A stretch of 36,259 nucleotides of DNA from an uncultured Collinsella sp. (GTDB lineage Bacteria > Actinomycetota > Coriobacteriia > Coriobacteriales > Coriobacteriaceae): the NCBI GenBank assembly GCA_958428675.1, contig CAUAGV010000002.1, positions 1-36,259 of the forward strand, read 5' to 3'. Below the pieces are notes generated by a model. It did not search any database and had not been told where the DNA came from. It worked only from the letters and a program-made list of their open reading frames with translations. Shown one piece after another: positions 34,720-36,259 of this stretch; position 1 is the first letter of the stretch; every line of letters starts with the position of its first letter. The position numbers were made by a program, and so were the translations under genes.

Positions 34720-34777
34720 AAATCTGGTTAATCAAATAATTGAAATCTGGTTAAATGAAAACTGTAAATTTGGTTAA
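34720..34777 (+). repeat. three 12-bp direct repeats at 23-bp spacing
   Basis: aaatctggttaa at 34720-34731 and 34743-34754, and aaatttggttaa at 34766-34777. The starts are exactly 23 bases apart, about two helical turns, in AT-rich DNA 16 bases before the ATPase gene. A looser relative (taatctgtctcgttaa) lies at 34693-34708. The arrangement looks like an operator for a protein binding along one face, or an iteron set. Confidence 0.65.
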
Positions 34778-34792
34778 ACGCGCTGGTAAGCA

Positions 34793-36070
34793 ATGGTGAA
34801 AACTATGCCAAAAAAGTACTACGCTAGAATTATCGAAAATGAGCTCGACCAGATGCTTGGGATATTCGGTGCCGTTCTCATCGAAGGACCTAAATGGTGC
34901 GGGAAGACAACCACGGCCGGGACCCGTGCGGCGTCCAGGCTCCTCCTCATGGACCCGTCGCGCAACTTCGAGAATCGCTTCCGCGCCGAGACGGACCCGG
35001 CGCTTGCCGTTTCCGGCGAGGTGCCGCGGCTGATCGACGAATGGCAGGAGGTTCCGAAACTTTGGGACGCGGCACGGTTTGAGTGCGACAACCGCGGCGG
35101 CGAGCCTGGCCAGTTCATATTTACGGGGTCGGCGACACCGCGAGACAATGAGCGGCCGATGCACAGTGGCGCTGGAAGGTTCGCTAAATTGCGCATGGAC
35201 ACCATGACGCTTTTCGAACTTGGGAAATCTAGCGGTGCGGTTAAGCTGTCGGGCATCATTTCTGGCGAAAAGTTAAGTGGCGCCTTCGGATCGATGGGTT
35301 CTGCCGAGATCGCCGAGCGCATCGTTTGCGGTGGATGGCCGGCGTCGATTGGGCGTGACGCGCGAATTGCGTCCGCGACGGCAAAACGATATATCGAGAT
35401 AGTCGCTGAGGAAGACATCCCCCGCGTCGATGGCTCTCGACGAGATCCTGAGAAAGTGAAAGCCGTCATCGCGTCGTTGGCGCGCAACGAATCCACTCTT
35501 GCGACGCTCAAGACGCTTGTGGCCGATTTGGGTGGCGACGTATCGAGACAAACAGCGGCATCATACATATCCCTTCTTAGCAGATTGAGTTTCGTCTGCG
35601 ATATCCCCGCATGGAATCCCGCGATGAGATCTCCAGTGCATCTGAGGGAGGCGCGTAAGCATCATCTTGCCGACCCGTCGCTTGCAGCGGCTGCGCTCGG
35701 GGCGACTGTGGAGACGTTGTTGTCAGACTTCAAGACACTTGGACTGCTTTTCGAATCGTTGGCGCTCCATGATCTATGGGTCTATGCGAGGGCAAACGGA
35801 ATGGGCCTTTATCACTATCACGATTCCCGCGATCTTGAGGTCGACGCTGTCATAGCGGCTCCAGGTGGGATGTGGATTCCCGTTGAGGTCAAGCTCAGTT
35901 CCGCTCAAATCGAAGAGGCATCTGACAGTCTTGTTGCCGTCGAAGAGCGGATGGTTGCTGCCGGAAACACCCCGCCGGTTTCTAAAGTAGCGATTATTGG
36001 ATTTGGTTCACAAGCCTATGTTACCGACCGCGGCGTCCAAGTTGTTCCATTGGACGTTCTCGCGCCGTAA
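34793..36070 (+). CDS. AAA-family ATPase with DUF4143 C-terminal domain
   Basis: 425 residues. AAA_14 ATPase: Walker A GPKWCGKTTT (32-41), Walker B LIDEWQEVP (80-88), and sensor-like FIFTGSATP. A DUF4143 region follows, ending in a PD-(D/E)XK-like pattern (DLEVDAVI, then WIPVEVKLSS). Family members are common single genes in bacteria and archaea; a role in defence or nucleic-acid handling has been suggested but is not settled. ATG at 34793 or 34805; neither has a clear ribosome site. Codon use is less GC-rich than the core genes. It sits behind the direct repeats and between IS21-like sequences. Confidence 0.87.
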   Translation: MVKTMPKKYYARIIENELDQMLGIFGAVLIEGPKWCGKTTTAGTRAASRLLLMDPSRNFENRFRAETDPALAVSGEVPRLIDEWQEVPKLWDAARFECDNRGGEPGQFIFTGSATPRDNERPMHSGAGRFAKLRMDTMTLFELGKSSGAVKLSGIISGEKLSGAFGSMGSAEIAERIVCGGWPASIGRDARIASATAKRYIEIVAEEDIPRVDGSRRDPEKVKAVIASLARNESTLATLKTLVADLGGDVSRQTAASYISLLSRLSFVCDIPAWNPAMRSPVHLREARKHHLADPSLAAAALGATVETLLSDFKTLGLLFESLALHDLWVYARANGMGLYHYHDSRDLEVDAVIAAPGGMWIPVEVKLSSAQIEEASDSLVAVEERMVAAGNTPPVSKVAIIGFGSQAYVTDRGVQVVPLDVLAP

Positions 36071-36196
36071 CGCTGCGGGCGAAGTGAAATCGACCCATCT
36101 TTTAGATTTCTTCAATTTGTGCGTAAATCAACAATGCCGTAATTACGTTATGTCGTTAGTGCGAACATCGCATCTTCAGTAGTCGAAGCTCGTTCG

Positions 36197-36259
36197 CAAA
36201 CGGACCTCTTTACTTGTTAAAACAGATGCCAACGCCGCCGTCTCTGGAACCACGTAGTC
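36197..36259. other. second copy of the sequence flanking the istB remnant (IS-end-like)
   Basis: 36197-36259 (cggacctcttta ... gtctctggaaccacgtagtc) resembles 33841-33896 (cgggcctcttta ... gtctcttgaactacgtagcc) in the same orientation, with mismatches and small gaps. The first copy is directly downstream of the istB remnant, so a second IS21-like element may begin here. The window ends too soon to confirm. Confidence 0.4.

Noticed and set aside
34690..34790. possible CRISPR repeats
   Set aside because: Only three 12-bp units with 11-bp gaps, too short for spacers, and no cas genes in the window.

Overview
The window is high-GC DNA with tight same-strand gene clusters. Its FctA/VPTG-type pilus locus, Actinobacteria-like proteins and many intergenic palindromes resemble gut Coriobacteriia, most likely Collinsella. 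The genus call is an inference from general resemblance, not from a marker gene. I see no rRNA, tRNA or CRISPR array.

Layout. (1) 94-6066, minus strand: a four-gene sortase-assembled pilus operon of large tip adhesin, SipA-like pseudo signal peptidase, two-domain FctA-type pilin and class B sortase. The adhesin signal peptide is split by a run of ten G, one base out of frame, which looks like a phase-variation switch caught OFF. Two copies of a 57-bp repeat bracket the operon. (2) 6153-10598: a LysR regulator divergent from an SDR dehydrogenase, an MFS transporter and a Gfo/Idh/MocA oxidoreductase, probably an inducible uptake and oxidation pathway for a polyol, sugar acid or cyclitol. (3) 11019-14682: a tex gene carrying a one-base frameshift and cut near its 3' end by an intact IS256-family element with a 9-bp target duplication. 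(4) 15063-19410: transaldolase, Cof-type HAD phosphatase, and an RlmKL-like rRNA methyltransferase whose RlmL half has lost its catalytic motif. (5) 19505-24242, minus: Kup potassium transporter, a small membrane protein, a KdpD lacking its cytoplasmic sensor domains, and KdpE, a self-contained potassium unit. (6) 24403-28716: nitroreductase, LTA-synthase-like phosphoglycerol transferase and a flavodoxin. (7) 28838-32554, minus: a heterodimeric ABC exporter with one degenerate ATP site. (8) 32769-36259: a patchwork of a LANTG surface protein with an in-frame stop, an IS21 istB remnant, a small membrane protein, a truncated XRE regulator, three 23-bp-spaced repeats and an AAA/DUF4143 ATPase, with a second sequence at the window edge resembling the flank of the istB remnant.

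The surface theme (pilus, LANTG protein, LTA-like polymer) and several alterable or damaged genes (poly-G tract, IS insertion, nonsense codon, IS remnants) suggest a genome that diversifies its surface. Intergenic spaces repeatedly hold long palindromes of several sequence families, some of which probably serve as terminators.
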